Virus record (IMG/VR): IMGVR_UViG_3300008217_000091
Coordinates: 1-24,466 of that record
Reading direction: 5' to 3' (one strand)
Length of the DNA stretch: 24,466 nt
Source of the DNA: a virus
The notes under the pieces were generated by a model. It was not told the origin of the DNA. It saw only the letters and a list, made by a program, of their open reading frames with translations, and searched no databases. Positions 8,480-16,021 of this stretch are shown here, one piece after another (the first letter of the stretch is position 1; the number at the start of each line of letters is the position of its first letter). Position numbers and translations under genes: made by a program.

Positions 8480-10285
8480 CTATCTTCCAAAGCGATCAGG
8501 ATTATTTTTTGATATAAAGTTTAAGAAATGAGCAGGTACATTTCCTGTAGTACCTTCTTCTCTCATTGCCTTTAACTGAAGGTCATCATAAATATTACTA
8601 AGGCTTGACCATAAAGCTGAGTCAGCATATCCAGCCTGTACAGGTTGTCCTTTATAGTACCTAGCAACAGCAAGAGACAATAAGTCTTTCTTTTGATTCT
8701 TGTTTATATGACCCGATAATATAGGATTATTTGCCGTCCATTCTCCTAATTTGTCAACATCATTAGACTGTTTCAAATCAGAATAGTCTAATAGGCTATC
8801 CCACTGGGAATCAAATTGTTCCCAGTTAAGGACTGGTAACTTTTCAGCTTCTATGTTGGATAGAAATTTACCCCATTGTTGATCCGTTGCACCCAGAGAT
8901 GTTGGTGTCTGTGGATAAGTTTCTGAACTTCTTGGTTGTAACCAGTAATATCCCTGCAATGCTCTAAGCTGTCGATTATAGAATGACTCTATATTTGGAC
9001 TTCCCCAATTACTAACGAGAGGTTGCATATAGGATGCATACTGGTCTGGAAGTGAATATTCTCCAAAACCCGGTGGGAATTCTCTATCCCCAACTCCTAT
9101 GGTTAATTCAGTACCAAGTCCAGTACTTGGTAGAGGGGGTGTAACTCCACGCATACTCTGGAACCCCGGCTCACCTACTGGAACGTAGAACCCCGGATCA
9201 CCTACTGGAACGAATCCTGTATCCCTTGATACATCACTCACTATATTTGGGTTACCCAGTATGCCCAGTTCAAATTGGCTATCATCCTCTTTTGCTTCTA
9301 CGGCTTCGTAGGATGTCGATGGGACTTTGAGTGGTTCCCGGAAAGCCTTAGCAGTAATTATCGGGTCAAAAGATTTTATTGGAGGTTCAGGTGGGACTGT
9401 TGGGATACCAAGTTCTATCCTTCTCTCATTTAGTATTTTACTTTGGTATCCCGGATTCTTAGGTGGAAGTTTATCTCCTATTGGGCCTTTGTACCAAGGG
9501 CGAATGTCTTCAAGTAATCTATCCAAGTAACTTGTAGGGTCTTCACCTCCAGCAATATAGTAGTCAAGCCACGCATTGTCCCATTCTTCCTCTGTCATAT
9601 CGTAGGGCTTATTATTCCAAGTAGGTGGCATATTTGGTACATCATCTGGAGTATCAGTAAATACAGGTTCCTTAAAAGGATCAGACATATCAAGTCTTGG
9701 AGATGTTGATGGGGCAAACATTCCTTCTGTACCTGTTAACTCTCCACCAAATCCAAATGGAAACGCACCACCTTTAGTTTGTGGAGAAGGTGGCAATGGA
9801 TTGAAGAGGGCTTCCCCTTCTATACCAGTGGAAGTAATTCTATTTAATACTTCTTCCGCAGATATATCGTTGTACGCATTTACCATTGCATCTGAAGAAA
9901 CATCCATTTCTTTAGAAACATCATTAACCAGAGAACGTGCAATAGTGCCGGGATATCTTCCATAAAGTTGTTGTGCAGCTGTGTCAACCTTGGCTTGTTC
10001 TAATCGTGCATCTATATCTACACCACGTGATGACACATCATCTATTACCATGCTTGTGGCAAGATTTGGATCACCACCAGATACCTGTAAATACTGATCT
10101 ATCAATGGCCCATCCATGGGCATAGGAGCACCCATTCCCATGGAAATCTCATCTCTTAAAGCCATCTCCCGATCAGGATCACGACCTTCAAGCATATCAA
10201 CTAGATACTGAGGATCACCACCAGACTTCAGCACAGACTGTGGTAAGCCACTAAATATACTTGGTATGTTGTCTCCTATTGCCAT
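8480..10285 (-). CDS. Proline-rich structural-module protein, 601 aa
   Basis: The first about 150 residues are acidic and helical. Residues about 150-400 are proline-rich and probably disordered, and include a short in-frame tandem repeat of nine residues (VPVGDPGFY / VPVGEPGFQ). The C-terminal about 190 residues are more ordered and carry a GEYSLPDQYASYM block and the ARYY...GYA...NIYD block shared with the 558-aa neighbour. It lies three bases after the portal stop. No catalytic motif was seen. The long Pro-rich linker and paralogous C-terminal domain suggest a structural or assembly protein that binds the same partner as the neighbour, but this is inference. Confidence 0.58.
   Translation of the reverse strand: MAIGDNIPSIFSGLPQSVLKSGGDPQYLVDMLEGRDPDREMALRDEISMGMGAPMPMDGPLIDQYLQVSGGDPNLATSMVIDDVSSRGVDIDARLEQAKVDTAAQQLYGRYPGTIARSLVNDVSKEMDVSSDAMVNAYNDISAEEVLNRITSTGIEGEALFNPLPPSPQTKGGAFPFGFGGELTGTEGMFAPSTSPRLDMSDPFKEPVFTDTPDDVPNMPPTWNNKPYDMTEEEWDNAWLDYYIAGGEDPTSYLDRLLEDIRPWYKGPIGDKLPPKNPGYQSKILNERRIELGIPTVPPEPPIKSFDPIITAKAFREPLKVPSTSYEAVEAKEDDSQFELGILGNPNIVSDVSRDTGFVPVGDPGFYVPVGEPGFQSMRGVTPPLPSTGLGTELTIGVGDREFPPGFGEYSLPDQYASYMQPLVSNWGSPNIESFYNRQLRALQGYYWLQPRSSETYPQTPTSLGATDQQWGKFLSNIEAEKLPVLNWEQFDSQWDSLLDYSDLKQSNDVDKLGEWTANNPILSGHINKNQKKDLLSLAVARYYKGQPVQAGYADSALWSSLSNIYDDLQLKAMREEGTTGNVPAHFLNFISKNNPDRFGR
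9161..9214. repeat. 27-base in-frame tandem duplication
   Basis: Two near-identical copies begin GAACCCCGG at 9161 and 9188 and continue TCACCTACTGGAACG, with one visible substitution inside that stretch. They give two copies of a nine-residue VPVGDPGF-type unit in the disordered region of the 601-aa protein. Confidence 0.7.
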
Positions 10286-10288
10286 ATG

Positions 10289-12133
10289 TTATCCCCTTGG
10301 GCCTACAAGACCCATCTGTCTAAGTCTTGCATCTTCACCCATAGCACCGGGTCTTGGTGATCCGGGTGGAACATTTGGCCCTGCCTGTGGTGTAGGTGTA
10401 GGTGGTGGCATACCGCTCATCATAGCTGGTGGAGCAACACCGGGTGGAACACCGGGTGGCCCTACTGGTGGTGGAGCACCCATAGGCACAGGGGAAGGTG
10501 CACCAGCGGATTGGGCTGGCGGTACCCCACCACCTAGATTATCCGATATCATCTTAGCTTTACTCAACATAACAACCATGAGTTCACCAAGATAGAACTG
10601 TGCAAGATCATCTCTTCCCTGTTTAAGTGCTGCCTGATACAGACTCCACAACCCTGCTTCTGGAAGAGTCCTTTCCGCTATTTGCTCCTTGATAGCATCG
10701 TCTGTCTGGTCTGCGTCCTGAATGCCAAGTATATTGTCCCTGATCCATAGGTCTGGCATGAGTGGGGTTGGCCCTTCTCTTGCGATCTGAGCCATGGAGT
10801 ACTTGGACATATCGTCCTGTGGCAGTCTCGCTACCACGGAAACCTCAATCATTCCACCGTCTTTTACTCTCTCAGGTGTTATAGTCTCAGAAAAATACAT
10901 CCTGTTATTGTCACGACCTGAAAGCTCAACAGCAGAGAATGATCCACTAGCGTACTGGTCTGACAATAGATTACATATCTGCATATAGGCATGTTCAAGT
11001 GCCGTGATCCTAGGTGAAAGAACAGACTCAACACCCTGTCTCAGGGTATTGATAGCAAATCCTGATAGCTGAAACTGTAGTTCGCCGTATACCGAATGAG
11101 GAATAGAACCTCTTTGCATCTCACCAGATACCATTCCCATGTATGCACCAGTCTCTCTGGCAATCTCCATGAGTCCCAACGGTTGGACATCCTCACCCTG
11201 TGCTAGGGATATTTCAGTTCCTTCCTTGTATGGGTCTTCTTCCAGTGTTTTCTGACCATCTCTGGAAGTTATCTTTATTCCCTGTCTTCTGGAACGTGCA
11301 GTCATCTCAAGCATTACACTCATCATAAAGTTATGCTTTTCATAAAGTTCTCTTGTGGACTTGAAGATCGACTCCCCATAATCTTCAACGGTATCTTCTA
11401 TAGATGACCATTCCAGTGACTGGACAAGTGGGTTTGAACCTACAGGGCCAAGGAATACAGGAACACCTGTTCCACCGTGTGCAGTTCTTTTCTTTATAAA
11501 CCTGTGTGGTATAGCTACAAAGTTATCCTCACGATCATAAAAGTCGTAGACATCTATCCCATCTTCATCTATACGCTCTGTGCCAAGCCTGACATTATAC
11601 TGGGACTCTATCTCTCCTCTGGTCTTCTTCATCTTGTAGCAAGCCCAAGCAAGACCCTCTGAATCCGTACCCCAGTAGGTGTGCATCGCATCCCATGGTG
11701 TGATATCTATGTGAGTCTCATCATTATCATTCTTAACAAGAAGTGCTCTTCCTGCATACCATCCACGTAAGGTGATATACCATGCCAGCTGGTCTTGAAG
11801 TCTGGGAAGAAGTCTTCTTACAAGTCTTTCATCGGCAGCCTTGAGAGCACCGATGATAAATCGTTCCTTATCATTATTGACTTCTCTTGTGTTTCTTGGA
11901 TTACCAGCAGGTGGAATACGTATAACCCTGTCAGCAGACGACAGCCAAGAGATTATCTTATCCGCATATGTCTGCGGTTCATTGGATGTGTATGACTGGT
12001 ATCCATCTCCTGCGTCATATGGTGCCAATCTATACAGATCATGGTCAGCATCCATTCTGGATCGGAGTGGTTCAGTGGAATCGTAGTGCGAATCTACCAG
12101 ACTTATAATATCTTCTACTTTTCTTCGGGCCAT
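10289..12133 (-). CDS. Portal protein
   Basis: 614 aa. The N-terminal half has the typical features of phage portals: an early helical stretch with SYTSNEPQTYADKIISWLSSADRVIRIP, then RRLLPRLQDQLAWYITLRGWYAGRALLVKND, an ITPWDAMHTYWGTDSEGLAWACYK strand pair, and a long helical stem/crown region around residues 230-360. The C-terminal about 90 residues are an unusual Pro/Gly/Ala tail with repeated PPxG and GAPxP units, probably disordered. The ATG follows the terminase large-subunit TAG without a gap, and GAGGTGG lies just upstream. In the virion, portals form the dodecameric ring through which the terminase pumps DNA. The assignment rests on family resemblance and the TerS-TerL-portal gene order. 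Confidence 0.82.
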   Translation of the reverse strand: MARRKVEDIISLVDSHYDSTEPLRSRMDADHDLYRLAPYDAGDGYQSYTSNEPQTYADKIISWLSSADRVIRIPPAGNPRNTREVNNDKERFIIGALKAADERLVRRLLPRLQDQLAWYITLRGWYAGRALLVKNDNDETHIDITPWDAMHTYWGTDSEGLAWACYKMKKTRGEIESQYNVRLGTERIDEDGIDVYDFYDREDNFVAIPHRFIKKRTAHGGTGVPVFLGPVGSNPLVQSLEWSSIEDTVEDYGESIFKSTRELYEKHNFMMSVMLEMTARSRRQGIKITSRDGQKTLEEDPYKEGTEISLAQGEDVQPLGLMEIARETGAYMGMVSGEMQRGSIPHSVYGELQFQLSGFAINTLRQGVESVLSPRITALEHAYMQICNLLSDQYASGSFSAVELSGRDNNRMYFSETITPERVKDGGMIEVSVVARLPQDDMSKYSMAQIAREGPTPLMPDLWIRDNILGIQDADQTDDAIKEQIAERTLPEAGLWSLYQAALKQGRDDLAQFYLGELMVVMLSKAKMISDNLGGGVPPAQSAGAPSPVPMGAPPPVGPPGVPPGVAPPAMMSGMPPPTPTPQAGPNVPPGSPRPGAMGEDARLRQMGLVGPRG

Positions 12134-13477
12134 CTACCACCTCTTGACCCTGATGAGGCTGTTATTCCTCAGATGTCCGTATCCGAACCTGTCCACAAGC
12201 CCATAAATAACAGCTTTAACACCGTGGTTGTTTTTATCTTCAGGAGATTCACCCACTATATTACCATCTCGATCAGTTCTCCAGCGATATGCTTTCGTTT
12301 GTCCATCAAAAGGATTAGGTTCTGATCCAAATTCAGATAAAATTCCACGACAATTAGGATTAAAAATGATTTTTGGAGTATTAGAAATCGGATCGGGCTT
12401 CAAAAATGACTTTAACCTTTCAGTTCCCTCGTTGATACGAACTTTCTGAGCAGCAAGGTATATCCCTGTTTGCTCCAGCCATATCTCTGCCGGGGCAGAC
12501 ATAGCCTGATGCTGGTATCCAGCTATGTCTATTACCCCACCTTGGACATCTTTCCACCATGGTCGTGCCTTGGCTATATCGATCATCTCTGTTGTGATCA
12601 AACCCTGTTCGTATATCTCGTCTATTACACATATCTGACCATTTATATCCTGAACTACTTCTACGGCATAGCCACCTGAATAACCGGGGTCTATCCACAG
12701 GTATACAGGCTCACCTATCAACCACTTGGCCTCATCACTTATATGTATGTCAGGACGGAACTCACCAAACACCAGACCCTGTGGCGGTGTTGGTATACCT
12801 TCAATCCTCTCCATGAAGAACTCGTCAGATGCAACAGCCTTAAGTCTTAATATCTCAGGATCAGACTTACCGCCGGGATAGAGATACTCGTTTGAGTAGC
12901 TGGGAAGGGAGAAGGACTGCTCCTCATCACCACCATGTTGCCATTGCTGGAATAACTGGGGATACCATCCAAGTGATCCTTCAAAAGTACCACCAAGAAA
13001 CATCCACCCCCTCTTAGGTGCACACCTACTTCTCATCCTGTGGAAAGTTTCAAGGTCTAACTGGCTTGCCTCACACCCTATAATTCCATCTGGTGCTCTC
13101 ATAGCCAGTGTCCTTGGGTCTTTTGCAGACTTTGTTTCTATCCTAGTGCCGTCAGCAAGGACAATTCTTCCCGGATCAACACGCTTGGTAACCTCAGATA
13201 GGATACCAAGTGTGGCAAAGTCCTGTGTCAGGTACTCAAACTCCGCTCTTGTCCTCTCATAGTCAGCAGCAACCAGCCAGTAAAGACCTGCATCGTCTGT
13301 TTCCAGAAAGCGTGATAGGAGATACTTGCTAGCTACCATGGACTTACCAGCCTGTTCACCACCAGCTACAAGTATGAACCGTTTTCTGGAGTCAAGTATG
13401 GGTGCCTGTTTAGGTGTAGGCTCAAAGTCCAGCTTTGAGAACAGGTAATCCGTTATATCAGGACTAGCTGTTGTCAT
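12134..13477 (-). CDS. terL: Terminase large subunit (ATPase and nuclease)
   Basis: 447 aa. Walker A is GGEQAGKS at residues 39-46. A Walker B-like strand GIIGCEAS lies near 131-138, with the acidic residue E136. The coupling motif region is GWMFLGGTFEGSLGW near 157-171. The RNase H-like nuclease follows, with D263 (LWIDPGYSGGYAVEV), an acidic residue near 287 (VIDEIYE), D317 (GVIDIAG) and a final acidic cluster in SPEDKNNHGVKAVIYGL. The length is normal for TerL. The enzyme couples ATP hydrolysis to DNA translocation into the prohead and cuts the concatemer. Its start overlaps the upstream gene by 14 bases and has no strong ribosome-binding site, so translational coupling is likely. All key motifs appear intact. 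Confidence 0.93.
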   Translation of the reverse strand: MTTASPDITDYLFSKLDFEPTPKQAPILDSRKRFILVAGGEQAGKSMVASKYLLSRFLETDDAGLYWLVAADYERTRAEFEYLTQDFATLGILSEVTKRVDPGRIVLADGTRIETKSAKDPRTLAMRAPDGIIGCEASQLDLETFHRMRSRCAPKRGWMFLGGTFEGSLGWYPQLFQQWQHGGDEEQSFSLPSYSNEYLYPGGKSDPEILRLKAVASDEFFMERIEGIPTPPQGLVFGEFRPDIHISDEAKWLIGEPVYLWIDPGYSGGYAVEVVQDINGQICVIDEIYEQGLITTEMIDIAKARPWWKDVQGGVIDIAGYQHQAMSAPAEIWLEQTGIYLAAQKVRINEGTERLKSFLKPDPISNTPKIIFNPNCRGILSEFGSEPNPFDGQTKAYRWRTDRDGNIVGESPEDKNNHGVKAVIYGLVDRFGYGHLRNNSLIRVKRW

Positions 13478-13760
13478 AGGACATACTGTAATAGGGATTC
13501 ATGTATACCCATATGGGAGTCTTTTCCCCAACCCACGAACCCTTTACGTTGTAATCGAAAAACTCCAATGCCTCTGTACGGTTCATACCGTCACGGCTCA
13601 TAAGAATATCGATACATTTATCTACATCATATACAGCAACAGAGCCAAGGTTAATCCGCTCACCTATTCCGATGAGAGCATCTTCAAAACCATCTGCCGT
13701 CACCAACTTCCCTAATTCCTCTTCCCCAATCAGAGTTTCAAAGTATTTACCTATCATCAT
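13464..13760 (-). CDS. Conserved phage protein, 98 aa, between terminase genes
   Basis: I place the start at ATG 13760, behind GGAAGAGGG with six bases of spacing, rather than at the further upstream start at 13799, which would lie deeper in the small terminase gene. The protein reads MMIGKYFETLIGEEELGKL and then GFEDALIGIGERINLGSVAVYDVDKCIDIL, MNRTEALEFFDYNVKGSWVGEKTPIWV. The pattern F-x-x-A/V-I/L-x-G-x-G-E-R-x-N, V-Y-D, E-A-x-E-F/Y-F-x-x-N-V-x-G and V-G-E-x-T-P is one I have seen in small conserved phage proteins of unknown function. It overlaps TerS at its start and TerL at its end (14 bases each), so all three are probably made together and it may act in packaging or assembly. Confidence 0.72.
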   Translation of the reverse strand: MMIGKYFETLIGEEELGKLVTADGFEDALIGIGERINLGSVAVYDVDKCIDILMSRDGMNRTEALEFFDYNVKGSWVGEKTPIWVYMNPYYSMSYDNS

Positions 13761-14232
13761 CAGATTCCCTCTTCCTTGAGAGTATCTTTTCAACCTCATC
13801 TATGGCATTTTTTCTTGCGTCTACTTCTTCAGCACTGACAGAAACACTCTGTTTCTGATCTTTCCGCAACTGTTTTAGTTCGGCAAGTATCATCTTGGCC
13901 TCAGATGTGTCAGATTGGCTAGTCCTCTTGAACTCAGGTACGAAAGCATTCAGGTATGAGAGTAACAACACAGGATTGTCAGTAGGTTTCTGTGCCTTTA
14001 TACGCTCCCATCCAATATCCTGAAGGGATTCTCGCCATACCTGAAGGGCTTCCAGCTTCTTATCCCTGAAATTGTAGGTGTTTTCACCTTCCCACTGGTA
14101 TATGGTAGCCCTAGAAACAGATGCCTTGGTTCCCTTTAAGGCTTTCACTGCTGAAACAACGGTACCACACTGACTGTACGCTACAAGAAAAGCATCCTGT
14201 ATAGCCTTTGTCTGGTCTTTTCCTCTTGCCAT
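13747..14232 (-). CDS. terS: Probable terminase small subunit (DNA recognition)
   Basis: 161 aa. The N-terminus holds a helix-turn-helix-like unit near residues 9-50 (AIQDAFLVAYSQCGTVVSAVKAL, then ASVSRATIYQWEG). The middle is helical (EALQVWRESLQDIGWERIKAQK, then NPVLLLSYLNAFVPEF), and the tail from about 105 is a charged coiled coil (EAKMILAELKQLRKDQKQ ... EVEKILSRKRESDDDR). HTH, oligomerisation helix and charged tail are the usual TerS order, and the gene lies upstream of TerL. TerS rings bind the packaging site and regulate TerL. A transcription regulator with an HTH is the alternative, made less likely by gene order. Confidence 0.75.
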   Translation of the reverse strand: MARGKDQTKAIQDAFLVAYSQCGTVVSAVKALKGTKASVSRATIYQWEGENTYNFRDKKLEALQVWRESLQDIGWERIKAQKPTDNPVLLLSYLNAFVPEFKRTSQSDTSEAKMILAELKQLRKDQKQSVSVSAEEVDARKNAIDEVEKILSRKRESDDDR

Positions 14233-14237
14233 ATTAT

Positions 14238-15047
14238 CTACCTACTGAAGGGATTGATATGTGTAAAAGAGCGTGTTGGTAAAAGTTGGCTAGCTAGATA
14301 CGATGACCATGGATATTTTTCTATATATGGGTCTAGAGCATTCTCTATTCCCCTTCTCATGCGAGTAGTTGGTGGTGTCCAGTTAGTAAAATCTGAATAT
14401 AATTGTCGATAATCTTCGACTTCATTTCGTACACCCGGAAAGAATCGTGAATACGGATCTCTGTCCCATATATTCTGCCACATAGATTGAGGATTAAACA
14501 ATCCTCTATCGGTAGTATCTGAAAGTCCAAGTCCTTCAAAACCTGCATGAGGATAGGGATCACTTATACCCTGTGGTATCCCCATTGGTGGAGTTGCATC
14601 GTAAGTAATTGAAGGGGGCAATATACCAGTTTGAGGTATCTGTCCTCGTGTATCCATATTAGGTGGCATTGTAGGAAGTGGTTGTGGATTATATGACCAT
14701 GGATTTATTAATCCTTCAAGATGTGGTTCATCCCTAACGGCTGAAGGAAGCCAAGCAGGAGCATCTACGTTAAAAATTTGATGAGCAGGTGTAGATGATA
14801 ACGGACTTGGTCGTGCTCGAATATTAGGAAATACAGTAGGGGCAAAGTTCTCAGGAGGAATACCTCTTCTAAGAACATCACCGGGACTCACAGAAGGTTC
14901 AACATAGGGTTGCCTGTTCCACGGATAGGAAGGCTGATCAATGCCCACCCTGCGTTGTACTAGGTTAGATATATCTTCTGTAGCCGATCCTCTATCCACA
15001 TCTCTTTCGTGGCCCAGTAAAGGATTTAATGGTGTTATATGTGGCAT
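14238..15047 (-). CDS. Proline-rich protein, 269 aa, late operon
   Basis: Most of the protein (residues 1-200) is low-complexity sequence rich in Pro, Asn, Gly and Arg with many P-x-x-P and NPW/NPQ units, probably disordered. The last about 60 residues look folded, with an aromatic and basic helix (WTPPTTRMRRGIENAL, then YPWSSYLASQLLPTR) ending in FTHINPFSR. There is no signal peptide or membrane segment. It starts 13 bases after the small membrane-protein gene and stops five bases before TerS. The composition resembles the 601-aa and 558-aa proteins, so a minor virion or assembly function is plausible. I recognise no family. Confidence 0.6.
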   Translation of the reverse strand: MPHITPLNPLLGHERDVDRGSATEDISNLVQRRVGIDQPSYPWNRQPYVEPSVSPGDVLRRGIPPENFAPTVFPNIRARPSPLSSTPAHQIFNVDAPAWLPSAVRDEPHLEGLINPWSYNPQPLPTMPPNMDTRGQIPQTGILPPSITYDATPPMGIPQGISDPYPHAGFEGLGLSDTTDRGLFNPQSMWQNIWDRDPYSRFFPGVRNEVEDYRQLYSDFTNWTPPTTRMRRGIENALDPYIEKYPWSSYLASQLLPTRSFTHINPFSR

Positions 15048-15059
15048 ACCGATTTTCCT

Positions 15060-15254
15060 TTAACTATCTGATTGAAGTACATCCTTTGCAAGGGCAATAA
15101 TACCTGCAACACAACCAACTGTCACCTCAACCATACCGTTAAACATACCAACAATAGCAATACCGCCAAGAAGCAAGATAGATAGAAATATCTGTGGACG
15201 CACCTTGCCAATAAAATCTTTTAACGATGCCCTGCCTTGATATCCACTAGTCAT
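15060..15254 (-). CDS. Small membrane protein, 64 aa (holin candidate)
   Basis: A basic N-terminus (about 20 residues, SGYQGRASLKDFIGKVRP) is followed by two hydrophobic stretches, about 21-38 (QIFLSILLLGGIAIVGMF) and about 42-57 (VEVTVGCVAGIIALA). They are joined by a short NGM turn, and the C-terminus is short and acidic. Two short transmembrane helices and the size fit a class II-type holin or another small phage membrane protein. No endolysin is visible in this window, so the lysis role is only a guess. It is the first gene of the minus-strand late block; the ATG has TGGAG about nine bases upstream. A TATACT/TATGAT-rich stretch precedes it but no convincing -35 was seen. Confidence 0.55.
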   Translation of the reverse strand: MTSGYQGRASLKDFIGKVRPQIFLSILLLGGIAIVGMFNGMVEVTVGCVAGIIALAKDVLQSDS

Positions 15255-15294
15255 AACGTAACTCCATTTCCTATGAACAGTATCATATAGTATA

Positions 15295-15348
15295 AGAGTG
15301 TTTCACCCTATATAACCCCCTTAAGGGGGTATAGGTGAAACACACTCT
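15295..15348. repeat. Large imperfect hairpin, left flank of the hairpin field
   Basis: The outer arms are AGAGTG..TTTCACC and GGTGAAACACACTCT, and the core is the perfect ACCCCCTTAAGGGGGT (15315-15330). Small bulges break the middle. It lies between the small zinc-protein gene and the membrane-protein gene, both on the minus strand, so it could act as a terminator or attenuator, but no T-run follows on either strand. It shares its outer and core motifs with the hairpin at 18261-18308. Confidence 0.7.
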
Positions 15349-15359
15349 ATTATTACTAA

Positions 15360-15605
15360 TTAACTTAACCTGTTGTTTCGCCTGAAACAAGGCGAAATTT
15401 CTTTGAAACATACATCGTGTTTCGTTGAAATTTCAGCATGTTTCACTGAAACATCGTCTGGTTGATTGGCCCAGTTTGTTTCTGGGTCACATTCAGGATG
15501 CCAACTCATTCGGAATCCTTCATGATGAATCTCATCTCCTTCCTTGATGTCGTTACATCCAGATAGATAAGCGAAGTAACAAGGACTGTCAAAGGTAGCT
15601 TTCAT
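15360..15605 (-). CDS. Small putative zinc-binding protein, 81 aa
   Basis: Starting at ATG 15605, the protein begins MKATFDSPCYFAYLSGC and continues IKEGDEIHHE, then MSWHPEC. The arrangement C9, C17 ... 'I-K-x-G-D-E-I' ... W-H36-x-x-C39 matches small treble-clef or zinc-ribbon domains in which C-x(n)-C, a 'KGDEI' hairpin and W-x-H-x-x-C hold one zinc. C9 to C17 is longer than the usual CxxC, so C9 may not be the ligand. The last 30 residues are encoded by an array of TGTTTC/GAAACA half-sites and may be less constrained. No Shine-Dalgarno stands at a proper distance; a promoter-like sequence places the transcript start next to the ATG, suggesting leaderless translation. A TTG at 15641 is a weaker alternative start. 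Confidence 0.6.
   Translation of the reverse strand: MKATFDSPCYFAYLSGCNDIKEGDEIHHEGFRMSWHPECDPETNWANQPDDVSVKHAEISTKHDVCFKEISPCFRRNNRLS
15369..15484. promoter_or_regulatory. Cluster of TGTTTC/GAAACA half-sites (operator-like)
   Basis: Half-sites occur at about 15374, 15384, 15405, 15418, 15439, 15448 and 15478. The best pair is the 17-base ATGTTTCACTGAAACAT at 15438-15454, with arms of eight around a central C. Neighbouring structures are a 7-bp stem at 15376-15397 (TTTCGCC/GGCGAAA) and TGAAATTTCA at 15426-15435. Further copies form the arms of the two large hairpins. Spacing and symmetry suggest binding of a dimeric repressor, but part of the array also encodes the C-terminus of the small zinc protein. 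Function is inferred. Confidence 0.45.
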
Positions 15606-15612
15606 ATCTGAT

Positions 15613-15641
15613 ATTGTATGTAGGTAGACCCCCTTTAGCAA
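15613..15641 (-). promoter_or_regulatory. Candidate sigma70-like promoter for the small zinc-protein gene
   Basis: On the minus strand TTGCTA (15641-15636), a 17-base spacer and TACAAT (15618-15613) match 4/6 and 5/6 of the bacterial consensus. The -10 ends seven bases before ATG 15605, so the transcript would begin at or almost at the start codon. Confidence 0.45.
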
Positions 15642-15857
15642 AAAAATTCTGTCAGGGGTAGAAGCTCTTTTTATTAGAGAGACTCAAGCCATGCCCCCTA
15701 CTTTGTCCGAAGCCAGCCGACCTCCAGCCCAGACCCCCAGAAGCGTAGCTTCTGACTGACGGACGTCTTCAGCTGCCCTCAGAAGTCGAAGACTTCTGCC
15801 CTGATTCCTTTTTACCATGTCTGGCACGTAACAATTTGTTCCTATCGTGCCTAGGGT

Positions 15858-15886
15858 TTGACATCCTTCCCCTTACTACGTAAGAT
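15858..15886 (+). promoter_or_regulatory. Candidate early promoter P1 (TTGACA-17-TAAGAT)
   Basis: The -35 TTGACA (15858-15863) is perfect. The spacer is 17 bases and the -10 is TAAGAT (15881-15886, 4/6). The hairpin CTTAC-TAC-GTAAG (15872-15884) spans the spacer and the -10. Transcription would start near 15893 and read into the early genes from 16022. The sequence GTTTGACATCC is shared with the promoter at 18343. Confidence 0.6.
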
Positions 15887-16021
15887 AGGCACCGGAGTCC
15901 ACCCCAGACCGAAGGTCGAAGCCGAAGTCAAATCCAAAGGGTGAAGTGGAACTACGTTCCAACTAAGCGGCGAGTTAATCGCTGGAAACACAAGCTGCCC
16001 CGAAGGGGCAAGGAGAACAGA

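Larger units (their letters stand above)
15606..16021. other. Divergent intergenic control region between late/minus and early/plus genes
   Basis: No convincing gene lies in these about 416 bases. They contain a minus-strand promoter candidate (15613-15641), a plus-strand promoter candidate (15858-15886), and the first hairpins of the field. The hairpins are CAGAAGC-GTA-GCTTCTG (15738-15754), an 8-bp stem with GAA loop sharing CAGAAG/CTTCTG (15780-15798), CTTAC-TAC-GTAAG (15872-15884), GACC-GAA-GGTC (15907-15917), TGGAAC-TAC-GTTCCA (15947-15961) and TGCCCC-GAA-GGGGCA (15996-16010). GTGCCTA at 15847 can also pair with TAGGCAC at 15886. A reading frame starting at 15941 merely extends the next gene upstream and lacks its own ribosome-binding site. 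Confidence 0.7.

Noticed and set aside
13015-13030. TAGGTGCACACCTA as a fifth copy of the AGGTGTACACCT palindrome
   Set aside because: It is not symmetrical at the centre (TGCACA) and lies inside the terminase coding region.
15295-15348. Strong rho-independent terminator
   Set aside because: The stem is convincing but no T-run follows on either strand; reported instead as a large hairpin of unknown role.
15941-16021. Upstream in-frame ATG that would extend the lysine-rich protein by 27 residues
   Set aside because: No ribosome-binding site, and the extension would be encoded by hairpin sequence of the intergenic region; ATG 16022 has AAGGAG seven bases before it.
15255-16021. tRNA or structured small RNA gene in the divergent region
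   Set aside because: No cloverleaf, no CCA-like end and no T-loop consensus was seen; the local structure is accounted for by independent hairpins.
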